Program-made: the position numbers and the translations under genes
Assembly: GCA_030679805.1 (NCBI GenBank)
Contig: JAUXST010000114.1
Coordinates: 1 to 14,322 of the forward strand
Reading direction: 5' to 3'
DNA length: 14,322 nucleotides
Source of the DNA: Reyranella sp.
GTDB lineage: Bacteria; Pseudomonadota; Alphaproteobacteria; Reyranellales; Reyranellaceae
Part shown: one piece after another, positions 7,401 to 14,233 of the stretch
How positions within the stretch are numbered: the stretch's first letter is position 1
Layout: each line of letters opens with the position of its first letter
The notes under the pieces: generated by a model
Databases searched by the model: none
Seen by the model: the letters and a program-made list of their open reading frames with translations, nothing else
What the model was told of the DNA's origin: nothing

Positions 7401-9531
7401 CGGCATTCGATTTCAGGGCGCCCGGCAGGCCCTGCAGGCCGACCTTGGTGTCGTCACCTGTCCATCCCGATAGCTTCAGCTCCCGCCGCGTCGGACGGAT
7501 GAGGAAGTTCCGCAGGCCCCAGCCTTCGTTCATCAGCTCGGCCTCTGTCTGCTCGTCGGCCGGGGAGAGATGCGCCGCGCGGTAAGAAGAGTTCGCGGGT
7601 CGGCGGGTGAGATCGCGCACGTAACCGAGCGCATCCACCGCCCGCTTATGCATGCCGCCGTGGACACGAAGATAGTGATCGACGGCCTTGCGGGCGAAGG
7701 TCGCGACGATCTCCTGGTGCTTGATGTCGTCGACCGGCGTGTCCGGCGTGCCGTTGAAATTGAGCCCGATGGCGCCCCACGGCGCGAAGTGAAGCCGGGT
7801 CTTGTGTCGTTCGAGAAGGAAATGAAGTCTGCTCTTCTTGAATCGCTCGGGCAGCTTGTCCGGATCGATCTTCTGGCTGCCTTCGATGCCGCGGAAGATC
7901 GGGTCGAGCAGCGCATCGGCCTGCTCGACGATCCGGGCCAGCGCCTGGTCCTCATCGCCGTCGACGTTCAGTTCGAACACGAGCCGCGGGTCCGGCTTGG
8001 CTTCCTTGTCGTCGGGATCCCTGACGTCGAACGCCGACAGGGAGACGAAATGCACGATCCCCGTGGCCTTGAGAGCCTGACCGATCTTGCTGTCCAGCGC
8101 CGCGGGATTGCCGAGCTGCTCGATCATCCCTTTGACGTGGTCGAGTCTGTCCGGTTCGATTTTCGCCTGAATGGTGATCAGGTTCTGGGTCGCGGAGGTG
8201 GCCGTTGTCTGGAACACGACATCGAGCCGGCGCGGGAACGGGCCGACATAGGTCAGCCAGCCGGCGGGATCGCTGGCGAGTCGGAGGCCGGGCCGCGAAA
8301 GCAGGATCTGGAAGATCTCGGTGATCTGCTCCATGGCGAGATAGGCGCCGAGGCAGACATGCGACCCCTCACCGAACATCAGGGCTGGGTCGACCTCGCG
8401 GCCGGGCTCGAACGCCCCGGGGCGCATGAACTTCCGGCCGTCACGCAAGGCCGACATGGTGCCGACCAACATGACCGAACCGGCGGCAACGGGCTTGCCG
8501 GCAATGGTCGCGGCCTTCGGGACATAACGAAATATTCCGGGGGACAGCGCAGGATTCAGCCGCGACGCTTCGAACAGGAGCTTCATCAGTTCCTGGCGAT
8601 GGCAATCCGCTGCCATCGGATCGTGCAGCTTGAGCGCCTCGGCCGCCGATGCAGCACCGATGGCGCTCTGCAACAGGCCGCGTCGCAGCAGTTCCTCGAG
8701 CATCTTGCCCGCGCCCAGGGTGTTGGTCGGGATGAAGCCGATGGTGAGGCCGAGCACCATGGCGCGGATCTGTTCCCTGGTGAGCTTCGTGTCGTTGGGC
8801 CGCTTGTACTGGACGAGACGGTCGATTACGGCGTTGGCCCTCGGCGCCGCCCGAGCCCGCTCGATGGCGCGGTCGATCAGGTAGCGGAGCCGCACGGCAC
8901 CGTTCATCGCCAGCTTGCGCGTCGTCTCGTCGCCGAACGGATCGGCGAAATTCAGCGCCGAGATCGCCATCGTGCGATCGAGGAAGGCGTTCGGCTCGTC
9001 GAGGTCGAGCCCAAAATACTCGCTGCAGGTCTCCGTGAAGACCCGTCCCAGCAGGTCCTGCATGACGTCGATGCGGCCACCCGAGCCCTGGAGCAGGAGT
9101 TCGGTGAGTTTCCGCGTGTTGTCGATGATGCGTCCGGCATCGGCCCTCAGGAACACAGTTTCCAGGATCGCGCGTTGTTCGTCATGCGCCGCGCCATCGA
9201 TGCCGAGCAGGAAGTCTTCGCCGCCCGCGAGGGTCCGCATTTCGGGGCCGAACGGGACCAGGAAATGTGCGCGGTCGGCAAGTGCAGCACGGACATCGTC
9301 ATAGCGCGAGACGATCACCAGCCGGCCGACGCGAGCCACCGGCCACACCGCGCGCAGGATCCAGAAGGCGAACAGGAAGAACCATCGCGTGAACCGGCGC
9401 TTGGCCCGGCCGAACAGGCTGTCCGTTCCCAGGACGTTGATGTCGAACGACGGCAGCGGCCGCGGGTCGGTATCGGCTTTTTCTGCGCGCACGTAGGCGT
9501 CGATTTTCGCGAAGTACTTGAATTCGAACAT
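4405..9531 (-). CDS. giant cytochrome P450 - membrane - DyP-type peroxidase fusion protein
   Basis: 1708 residues. Residues 1-445 are a P450: ExxR at E321-R324 (FEASR), heme Cys393 in FGEGSHVCLG (386-395), and a hydrophobic segment at 50-65. The I-helix reads GFIPTNT (265-271), without the usual acid-alcohol pair. Residues 450-640 hold a ferredoxin-like segment (HFVSLSAFD 494-502, LVFELNVDGD 517-526). About 708-990 is a membrane region with some 8-9 hydrophobic spans, two of which are a tandem duplication (811-860 and 871-924). Residues 1040-1170 repeat the ferredoxin-like motif (TIHYARW 1067-1073, FFSNYDGSWLSYLEDF 1084-1099). Residues ~1190-1708 are a DyP peroxidase: GFRDG (1393-1397, Asp1396) and proximal His1576 in CPFGAHIRRSNPR, with a later ILRRGRPYG likely giving the distal Arg. 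The ATG at 9531 was chosen for the GGGGGG run just upstream; 34 further residues upstream in frame look non-coding. Inferred role: membrane-bound two-heme oxidation of a lipid-like substrate, with the peroxidase and P450 acting in turn. Substrate unknown. No frameshift seen. Confidence 0.93.
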   Translation of the reverse strand: MFEFKYFAKIDAYVRAEKADTDPRPLPSFDINVLGTDSLFGRAKRRFTRWFFLFAFWILRAVWPVARVGRLVIVSRYDDVRAALADRAHFLVPFGPEMRTLAGGEDFLLGIDGAAHDEQRAILETVFLRADAGRIIDNTRKLTELLLQGSGGRIDVMQDLLGRVFTETCSEYFGLDLDEPNAFLDRTMAISALNFADPFGDETTRKLAMNGAVRLRYLIDRAIERARAAPRANAVIDRLVQYKRPNDTKLTREQIRAMVLGLTIGFIPTNTLGAGKMLEELLRRGLLQSAIGAASAAEALKLHDPMAADCHRQELMKLLFEASRLNPALSPGIFRYVPKAATIAGKPVAAGSVMLVGTMSALRDGRKFMRPGAFEPGREVDPALMFGEGSHVCLGAYLAMEQITEIFQILLSRPGLRLASDPAGWLTYVGPFPRRLDVVFQTTATSATQNLITIQAKIEPDRLDHVKGMIEQLGNPAALDSKIGQALKATGIVHFVSLSAFDVRDPDDKEAKPDPRLVFELNVDGDEDQALARIVEQADALLDPIFRGIEGSQKIDPDKLPERFKKSRLHFLLERHKTRLHFAPWGAIGLNFNGTPDTPVDDIKHQEIVATFARKAVDHYLRVHGGMHKRAVDALGYVRDLTRRPANSSYRAAHLSPADEQTEAELMNEGWGLRNFLIRPTRRELKLSGWTGDDTKVGLQGLPGALKSNAGLFLALLIGTTVCLLGGAIHHAVDPGSRVAFGFALVGLVAGALLTVALAVRNGFDTLVRWWKAGAERLITLGTVLLFVVAAVGFIAALLVRWFRWPASILGFAAASFAALQRWFPEIPLLAQIALAALGGVAATWLIVGFWNWAVPKLLQAWRMVVLTLAGAAASFGAIQRWLLQDWGLDLPLSGRLALAALAGFAAAHIARGLWARAQPLLRRNRVLIEWRLGLGAVAAVVAAVCLYPEPFGLAVDHLGAVSVALAGGIVATCLLWLTVLLIFLAILYWHEVRDDKDIDRRTAPLDHIEAIAATENAPEYAQNHITAVTAMKPGAFRKFTLALSLWAIGKEVQYWFRPGFVLNMGTIHYARWFRLPGSEMMLFFSNYDGSWLSYLEDFITKAHEGQTAVWSHGKGFPKTRLLVFGGAADGARFKRWVRRQQIVTQFWYSRFPKLTTDQIRTNALIHDGLMRAQTDTAARAWLDCFGAMPRPQDAIETDEVQSLVFRGLSSHDYMLSAALTLPEDGAARKAWLNHLRQEVTFGERPDVAQKTATFVAFSARGIATCLGRDEQDKAEKMAAFPPIFRLGMAERARVLGDTGPSAPQEWTWRDTEGADANTKNNAGKAADAVLFIYGTEAQACRDALATHEAKLGRKAIWTLLTEPTRKTRAARQAMPAGAPDSERDAPMYEHFGFRDGISQPILRGTQREAAVEDKADVVELGELLLGYRDGSGYAPMAVTLPAESDPGDELETDTPEFLSRFPRFAGSQDADLRDFGRNGTYVVVRQLMQDVKGFNDFLAVQEGELKKYPGLENSVGGEITQEWIAAKMMGRWRSGASLVSHPHEMAGSRTPDRADNDFNFAADDPQGLRCPFGAHIRRSNPRGSLAPNDPKQAMIERRHRILRRGRPYGDEKSERGMLFVALCADLERQFEFLQQSWVGSPSFQGLSHEPDPITAPPPADPAKPFVFTIPTPSGPVTMKNMKSFVTVRAGGYFFMPSRSAIRFVAGL

Positions 9532-9583
9532 GGCAGCCCCCCAGGCCCCAAAACGAGAGTGCGCGACGAGATTGTGCGGCCTG

Positions 9584-11290
9584 CTATCGGCGCCGTCGCG
9601 AAGCCGGCTTTTGCTCGCCCGTTGCCACGGCAAGACCGTCGGCCAGCCGCTGGTTCCAGGCGCCGTCCACGAAGGGAACCCAGTCGATGAACTGCGGTGT
9701 GAAGTCCGGCTTCACCGTCATCAGTTCGCCGTAGGCGCGCCGCGACGCTTCCACGTCGCCGCCGCCGACCAGGGCGTTGATCTTGATCACCAGCGCGTAC
9801 CAGTAGGCAGGTCGGCGGATCAGCGACTGGTCGGCGTGGCCCATCGCTTCCGCCCAATTGCCGAGCATCCAGTGCGCCACGGCGAACTCGTTCAGGAAAT
9901 AGAAGCTGTGGACGTCGTTGGGGCTGAGCCGTTGCGCCATGCGCAGCGGCTCGATCGCTGCGGCGGGCTCGCCCATCAGATTGTAGTGACCGCCGAGCTG
10001 GGCATGGGCCATGCACAGGCTGGGGTTCAGCGCGATCGCCCGCTCGAACAGGGTGCGGGCGCGGTTGGGCTGGCGCAGCCACATCTCGGCGATGCCGGCC
10101 TGCATGTGGCCGCGGCCGTCGTCGGGATCGGCCACGATGGCGCGATGGGCGAGCTGGCGCATCTCGGCAATCTCGGCCGTACCGCCGCGCCGCGCCCACA
10201 GCGACCAGCCCAGCGCAAACGACTGCTGGATGATCGCCTCGGGCGATTCCGGTTCGAGCTCGAGCGCCTGCTCGAACAGCCGCCGCGCCATTTCCGAGTC
10301 GGTCCGCGTCAGCCGGTTGAGGTGCCAGCGCCCGCGCCAGATCAGGTCGTTGTACTCCAGCCGGTTCTGCCGGTTGCCGCGCGCGCGCACTTGTTCGGCG
10401 TAGTCGATCTGCGCATCGAGCACGCCCACCAACTCGGCCACTAAAGGGTCGAGCGCGTCCTGCGAGCGGTCGGGCGGCAGCGCCACGCGGTGCGACCACA
10501 GCGAATAGCCAGTGACCGCATCGGACAGGCTGACGGCGACGGAGAGGCCGTCACCGGCCCGCTTCAGCCTTCCCTCCAGCACGTACTTGGCGCCCAGCTT
10601 CTGCCCGATGACGCGGAGATCGACGCGATCGGAGGCGAAGGCGAAGCTGGAACTGCGGGCGATCACCGGCAGCCAGCGCAGGCGCGACATGCGGTCGATC
10701 AGGTCCTCGCTGAGGCCTTCGCAGAGATAGTCGTGCGTCGTGTCCTCGGTGAGATTGGCGAAGGGCAGGATGGCGAGTGCCGGCCGGTCGACGAAGCCCG
10801 GCTGGACATCAGGTACTGCGGCCGCCAGAGCAGGGGAGACGCTCGCCTCGCCGGACAGACGCACCAGCAGGCTGCGCTGTTCGCGCAGCCAGTCCTCGAA
10901 GCCCTCTTCGCCCGCGATGTCGAAGCCTTCGAGGAACTCGCCGGTGGCGACACCGTGTTTCGGTAGCAGGGCATCGATGTCGATCTGCGACAGGTCCAGC
11001 CGCACCGTTTGTCGCTCGCAGATCAGCAGCGGCTTCGCACCCGTGTTCAGGTGATCGCGCAGATGAGTGAGTTCGCGGCGCAAGCTGCCCTGCGCCTGCG
11101 GCCGGTCGCGCTGGCCCCACAGCTTTTCCTGCAGCCAGCCGCGCGTCCGCTCGCCGCCCTCGGCCAGCGCGAGCATCGCCACCATCGCCATACCCTTGCG
11201 GCTGGCGATGTCGATTCGCTCGCCTTCCGGCCCCAGCAGCCGGAAGGATCCCATGAGGTTCAACGCAAATTTTCGGCTCAACGCAGCCAT
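9584..11290 (-). CDS. SARP-like / TolB-like / TPR transcriptional regulator
   Basis: 568 residues from ATG 11290, preceded by GGGGGA 4 nt upstream; an earlier ATG at 11320 is less well placed. Domains in order: an OmpR/SARP-type winged-helix DNA-binding domain (about 8-100, FALNLMGSFRLLGPEGERI, then RTRGWLQEKLWGQR and QGSLRRELTHLRDHL), a short bacterial transcriptional activator-like stretch (about 115-146, EFLEGFDI..EGFEDWLREQR), a TolB-like domain typical of proteins often annotated as adenylate cyclase-associated (169-290, ALAILPFANLTED, YLCEGLSEDLIDRMSRL, YVLEGRLKR), and TPR repeats (about 335-540, e.g. ARRLFEQALELEPESPEA and ARTLFERAIALNPSL). No nucleotidyl cyclase domain is present. It lies 52 nt upstream of the P450-DyP gene on the same strand and is divergent from the 11480 gene, so it could control either or both. 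Inducer unknown. Confidence 0.9.
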   Translation of the reverse strand: MAALSRKFALNLMGSFRLLGPEGERIDIASRKGMAMVAMLALAEGGERTRGWLQEKLWGQRDRPQAQGSLRRELTHLRDHLNTGAKPLLICERQTVRLDLSQIDIDALLPKHGVATGEFLEGFDIAGEEGFEDWLREQRSLLVRLSGEASVSPALAAAVPDVQPGFVDRPALAILPFANLTEDTTHDYLCEGLSEDLIDRMSRLRWLPVIARSSSFAFASDRVDLRVIGQKLGAKYVLEGRLKRAGDGLSVAVSLSDAVTGYSLWSHRVALPPDRSQDALDPLVAELVGVLDAQIDYAEQVRARGNRQNRLEYNDLIWRGRWHLNRLTRTDSEMARRLFEQALELEPESPEAIIQQSFALGWSLWARRGGTAEIAEMRQLAHRAIVADPDDGRGHMQAGIAEMWLRQPNRARTLFERAIALNPSLCMAHAQLGGHYNLMGEPAAAIEPLRMAQRLSPNDVHSFYFLNEFAVAHWMLGNWAEAMGHADQSLIRRPAYWYALVIKINALVGGGDVEASRRAYGELMTVKPDFTPQFIDWVPFVDGAWNQRLADGLAVATGEQKPASRRRR

Positions 11291-11479
11291 CGTTCCCCCG
11301 ATCGAGGCAGGCGCGGACATCCTAGCGGGGCAAAAAGATAGCGTCGATACACGCAGAAATCACGCTTTGCGAACGCTGCGCTCGCGCTCGCCAAACGGTC
11401 GCTCGGCGATAACCGGCGCACCAGAACACGAGACCACGATCCGGGACGACCCATCCGTCACCAACAAACGGGGACCGCC
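11291..11479. promoter_or_regulatory. divergent intergenic region between regulator and 11480 gene
   Basis: 189 nt that must carry the promoters for both directions. A weak minus-strand -10 (TATCTT, 11340-11335, inside GCTATCTTTT) is visible about 45 nt before the regulator start; no convincing -35. On the plus strand GGGGAC lies just before ATG 11480 as a ribosome site. No clear operator palindrome was found. Confidence 0.3.
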
Positions 11480-12259
11480 ATGAGCAAGCTTGGACAACTC
11501 GACCGCATCGACGCTTTCGAATTCGCCCACCACCTCTGCCTCCAGGGCAGCGGCACCAACCCGAGCCTGGGCTGGACCAACTGGTTCTCGGCCATCGAGT
11601 CGATGCCCAACACCTACGAGTTCCTGCAGGAGCCGCCGGTCGGGACGGTGCTGCCGGTCGCCATGCCGTTCCAGATCACCGGTGCCTTCGCCTCCAATGG
11701 CGTCAAGGAGGTCGTGGTGCGCCACCTGGTGAAGGGCAAGCCGATCGATGTGCGCGTTGCCGTGCGCCCGATCTCCCGCCTCGAGGAGGAGGCGATCACT
11801 TCCCTCATGCCGAGTTCGGTGCGGGCCTACCTCCGCTACAAGGCGGCCGACCGCACGCTGCCGCGCGACGGCGCCAGCTTTTCCATGCGGCTCGGCAGCG
11901 TCGACATTCCCTTCGCCGGCAGCACCTGGAACGACCCGCCGCGGGCGCTGCGCCACGTGCTCCATCTCGGCGTCGATGCCCTGTGGTCGAGCGTCGCCGA
12001 GATCGAGCGGGCGATCCTCGATGCCTTCAGGCGCGGCATGGTTGCCGCGCACCTCGAGACCGTGCTGACGCCCACCGGCTGGCCCTACGGCCCGCAGCCT
12101 TTCCACGACGCAATCGAAGCCTGCCTGCAGGCCATTCTGCGCGAGCGGCTGGTCAGCGTCCGGGTGACGACGACGTCCCATTGCCTCGAGGTCGAGCCGC
12201 CGCTCGCCCCCGTCCACTACCTGAGATCGATGTCGCCGCCGCTTCCGGCCCCCGTCTGA
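11480..12259 (+). CDS. uncharacterised 259-residue protein
   Basis: Not recognised. The reading frame is well supported: ATG with GGGGA about 6 nt upstream, and a 42-nt gap to the next gene, which has its own strong ribosome site. No signal peptide, no membrane span and no Cys cluster. The N-terminal part carries NPSLGWTNWFSAIESMPNTYEFLQEPPVG (residues 28-56), aromatic-rich; the middle is rich in beta-like text (VKEVVVRHLVKGKPIDVRVAVRP), and the C-terminal half contains a helical stretch (ALWSSVAEIERAILDAFRRG). Soluble and probably cytoplasmic. It is paired with the TctC-type receptor gene downstream as a likely operon and is divergent from the SARP-like regulator, which may control it. I assign no function. 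Confidence 0.82.
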   Translation: MSKLGQLDRIDAFEFAHHLCLQGSGTNPSLGWTNWFSAIESMPNTYEFLQEPPVGTVLPVAMPFQITGAFASNGVKEVVVRHLVKGKPIDVRVAVRPISRLEEEAITSLMPSSVRAYLRYKAADRTLPRDGASFSMRLGSVDIPFAGSTWNDPPRALRHVLHLGVDALWSSVAEIERAILDAFRRGMVAAHLETVLTPTGWPYGPQPFHDAIEACLQAILRERLVSVRVTTTSHCLEVEPPLAPVHYLRSMSPPLPAPV

Positions 12260-12301
12260 AGGGACTGAGGTCCTGAAGGAACCGAGTCCAGGGAGGATTT
12301 C

Positions 12302-13351
12302 ATGACGACCCTTCTTTGTCGCCGCGCCGCGCTTTCCACCGCATTTGCTGCCGGGGCGGCAGCGCTTGCCGTGCCGCAGAGAGCCGGCCTGGCCGACGCG
12401 CTGGCATCTCAGCGCAGCAACCTCGCGGTGCGCGCCGCGACCCCGCGCATCTCGGGTGCGGTGGCCGCGCGCATCGTCGTGCCCTACGCGGCCGGCGGCG
12501 CCGCCGACGTGCTGGCCCGCGTGGTGGCCGAGATCCTGAACCAGCGCACGGGCTCTGCCTTCGCGGTCGAGAACTGGCCCGACCCGACCGGCAATACCAG
12601 CGCCGAGATCGTTGCCCGGGCGGCGCCGGACGGCCGCACCCTGCTGCTGGGCACGATCGGCACCGGCGTCACCAACCAGTATCTCCACAAGGAGCTGAAC
12701 TACGACTGCGCCGAGAGCTTTGCGCCCGTCGCCCTCGTTGGTGAAATGGCCAACGTGCTGGTCGTGCACCGCAGCTTTCCGGCGAAGACGCTCCTGGAGT
12801 TCGTCGAGTGCTGCAAGGCGCTGGGCCCCGGCAGTCTGGGCTACGCCTCGCCGGGCCCGGGCAGCGCAGGCCACCTCGCGATGGAATATCTCCAGGGCAG
12901 GGCCGGCATTCGCCTCACCCATGTTGCCCAACGTCCGCGCACCCGCGTGCTGGAGGAGCTTCTGGCCGGCCAGACCCTGGTCGCCATGGACTGCCTGCCG
13001 GCCTACCAGAAGCACATCAAGTCCGGCGAGCTGCGCGCGCTGGCCGTCAGCTCGGCCAACCGCTGGTTTGCCGCGCCCGAGATCCCGACCGTGGCCGAGC
13101 AGGGCTTCGGCGCCTTCGACGCCACCCTCTGGTGGTATGTGGCAGCACCTGCGGGCACGCGCCGCGATGTCGTGGCCGGGCTCTCCGACGAGATCGTGGC
13201 CGGCCTCAAGCTTCGCGTTTCCGTCGCCCGCCTCCGCGCCGTCGGCATCCAGGAAAGGCCCGGCACCGCCGAGGATCTCGGCCTGCACATCGCGGCCGAG
13301 AACATGAAATGGAAAAAGGTGATCGCCTCGGCGGGACTGGTACCCCAATGA
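12302..13351 (+). CDS. TctC/Bug-family tripartite tricarboxylate transporter receptor
   Basis: 349 residues. Periplasmic substrate-binding protein of the tripartite tricarboxylate transporter type, a family that binds carboxylic acids and similar small organic anions. The N-terminus is a Tat-like export signal (CRRAALSTAFAAGAAALAV, twin Arg at 7-8). Mature-part family motifs: IVVPYAAGGAADVLARVVAE (58-77), VENWPDPTGNTSAEIVARAAPDGRTLLLG (89-117), the YASPGPGSAGHLAMEYLQ loop, SGELRALAVSS, PEIPTVAEQGF and APAGT. The ATG has GGGAGG about 6 nt upstream. No TctA or TctB membrane genes are in the window, which is common for Bug proteins scattered through proteobacterial genomes. The ligand cannot be predicted. 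Downstream partner of the unrecognised gene at 11480. Confidence 0.93.
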   Translation: MTTLLCRRAALSTAFAAGAAALAVPQRAGLADALASQRSNLAVRAATPRISGAVAARIVVPYAAGGAADVLARVVAEILNQRTGSAFAVENWPDPTGNTSAEIVARAAPDGRTLLLGTIGTGVTNQYLHKELNYDCAESFAPVALVGEMANVLVVHRSFPAKTLLEFVECCKALGPGSLGYASPGPGSAGHLAMEYLQGRAGIRLTHVAQRPRTRVLEELLAGQTLVAMDCLPAYQKHIKSGELRALAVSSANRWFAAPEIPTVAEQGFGAFDATLWWYVAAPAGTRRDVVAGLSDEIVAGLKLRVSVARLRAVGIQERPGTAEDLGLHIAAENMKWKKVIASAGLVPQ

Positions 13352-13468
13352 GGCGCTGACCCCCTCCGCCCCGCCGCGCACCTACCCCGCGCCGGCACGG
13401 GGCACCTGGTCGCCGGGGCTGCTGGAAGCCAGGGCGACGACCCGCGAACTGGGGAGAGCGCCTTCCGT

Positions 13469-13484
13469 GGCTTGTAATCAAGCC
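13469..13484. repeat. short inverted repeat downstream of the TctC gene
   Basis: GGCTTG, TAAT loop, CAAGCC: a perfect 6-bp stem about 118 nt after the stop codon. No T tract follows. It may help end the TctC transcript, but support is thin. Confidence 0.35.
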
Positions 13485-13537
13485 GCCGGGCGCCGCGCGG
13501 GAGGTGGTGCATCGCACCGGAGGGGGTCTTACAGCTT

Positions 13538-13560
13538 CCTCTCTCTTCCCAGGAGAGAGG
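13538..13560. repeat. CT/GA-rich hairpin (dispersed-repeat type)
   Basis: CCTCTCTC, 7-nt loop, GAGAGAGG, followed by a GGGTGAAGGGGGA tract and then CTTTCCCCCCTCACCC. Similar GA/CT-rich hairpin blocks are often seen scattered between genes in high-GC proteobacteria. No T run directly follows, although a T6 run lies some 50 nt downstream (near 13610-13617). Confidence 0.5.
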
Positions 13561-13649
13561 ACGGGTGAAGGGGGACGGAGTGACACCCGCTCTTTCCCCC
13601 CTCACCCAACTTTTTTCTCTGTGTCGCCTCTAAGACAATTGAGGGGGAT

Positions 13650-13670
13650 GCTGCCAGCACTGCTGGCAGC
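13650..13670. repeat. perfect 10-bp inverted repeat
   Basis: Arms GCTGCCAGCA and TGCTGGCAGC around a single central C. The near-zero loop fits a protein-binding palindrome better than an RNA hairpin. It lies about 38 nt before the -35-like site of the promoter ahead of element copy 2. No equivalent is seen ahead of copy 1. Confidence 0.6.
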
Positions 13671-13707
13671 TCAGCGAAATGCGCGGGGCAGGATTGCGAT
13701 ATGAAAG

Positions 13708-13737
13708 TTTCAGGTTTAGCCGAAATAGTGCTATAAA
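13708..13737 (+). promoter_or_regulatory. candidate promoter upstream of element copy 2
   Basis: TTTCAG (13708-13713), 18-nt spacer, TATAAA (13732-13737) within GTGCTATAAA. It matches the layout and flanks of the site at 2927-2955. Expected start near 13744, leading through a weak hairpin (13777-13801) into element copy 2. Confidence 0.45.
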
Positions 13738-13900
13738 TCCGCTATCGTTGATCGAGGCCTGTCTTCGAAGGTCGAACCGCCCGCTCACTTGATCGGGACG
13801 GCTCCTTGTCGTGACGGAATGTGTCCCCTTCGCAGCACTTGCTCCACACCGTCACGCTGGGGGTCCTGGGCTGCGGATCGGGAGCGGACCGAGACGATAT

Positions 13901-14211
13901 TTTGGCCATGCCCCGCCCGGCGCGCCCGCCGGTATGTATCCCTGGAGGATGAGGGGAGGTCCCGCGACCTGTACCGGGTACCCGGTACTGAGCCGTGAGT
14001 AGCAAGCAAAGGCTGTCCCCGCCGACGATCCGTCCGGCAGGTGGAATGGACCGAGGTGCGGTCAACGCATCCGAGGACTTGATTGTGACGGTCATCTGCG
14101 GCCGCCCGAGGAGGGGCTGCAGGGTCAGATTCCCGCAAAGTCACAGGTGGGCGCTCAACCTGTGTCACAACATTTGTCTCAACTTGGTGTGACACCTTTT
14201 GGTGTGACACC
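13901..14211 (+). ncRNA. conserved structured intergenic element, copy 2 (candidate ncRNA)
   Basis: About 311 nt matching copy 1 at 3079-3384, in the same orientation. All the main hairpins are kept: CCCGGCG/CGCCGG (loop 4 nt), AGCC/GGCT, GCCG/CGGC, GG-TGCG with GTCAA loop and CGCA-T-CC (14055-14072), CTGCGGCC/GGCTGCAG (14096-14103 with 14115-14122), CACAGGT/ACCTGTG (14142-14148 with 14158-14164), and the end hairpin at 14186-14211. The last ~84 nt differ from copy 1 at only one base, in a loop. Copy 2 has an extra perfect 18-bp palindrome, GTACCGGGTACCCGGTAC (13971-13988), where copy 1 has a shorter GTAC-ended run. Length differences sit in loops and linkers. It ends 22 nt from the stop of the minus-strand histidine kinase gene. 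Confidence 0.55.
14186..14211. repeat. end hairpin of element copy 2
   Basis: Two direct copies of GGTGTGACACC with a TTTT spacer, giving an 11-bp stem with a central G-G mismatch. It is identical to the end of copy 1 except for one loop base. Confidence 0.75.
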
Positions 14212-14233
14212 GCCGGCGCTCGTGTTCGGAAAC

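Noticed and set aside
4585..7473. 962-codon plus-strand frame opposite the P450-DyP gene
   Set aside because: Shadow frame; the opposite strand carries clear DyP and P450 motifs, and the shadow has no domain-like text.
7570..9690. 706-codon plus-strand frame opposite the P450 domain
   Set aside because: Shadow of the P450 coding frame.
11360..13381. 673-codon minus-strand frame opposite the 11480 and TctC genes
   Set aside because: Shadow frame spanning two real genes; the plus strand has ribosome sites and TctC motifs.
13465..13490. CTTGTAATCAAG resembling a tRNA anticodon arm
   Set aside because: No acceptor, D or T arm can be built around it; it is only a 6-bp inverted repeat.
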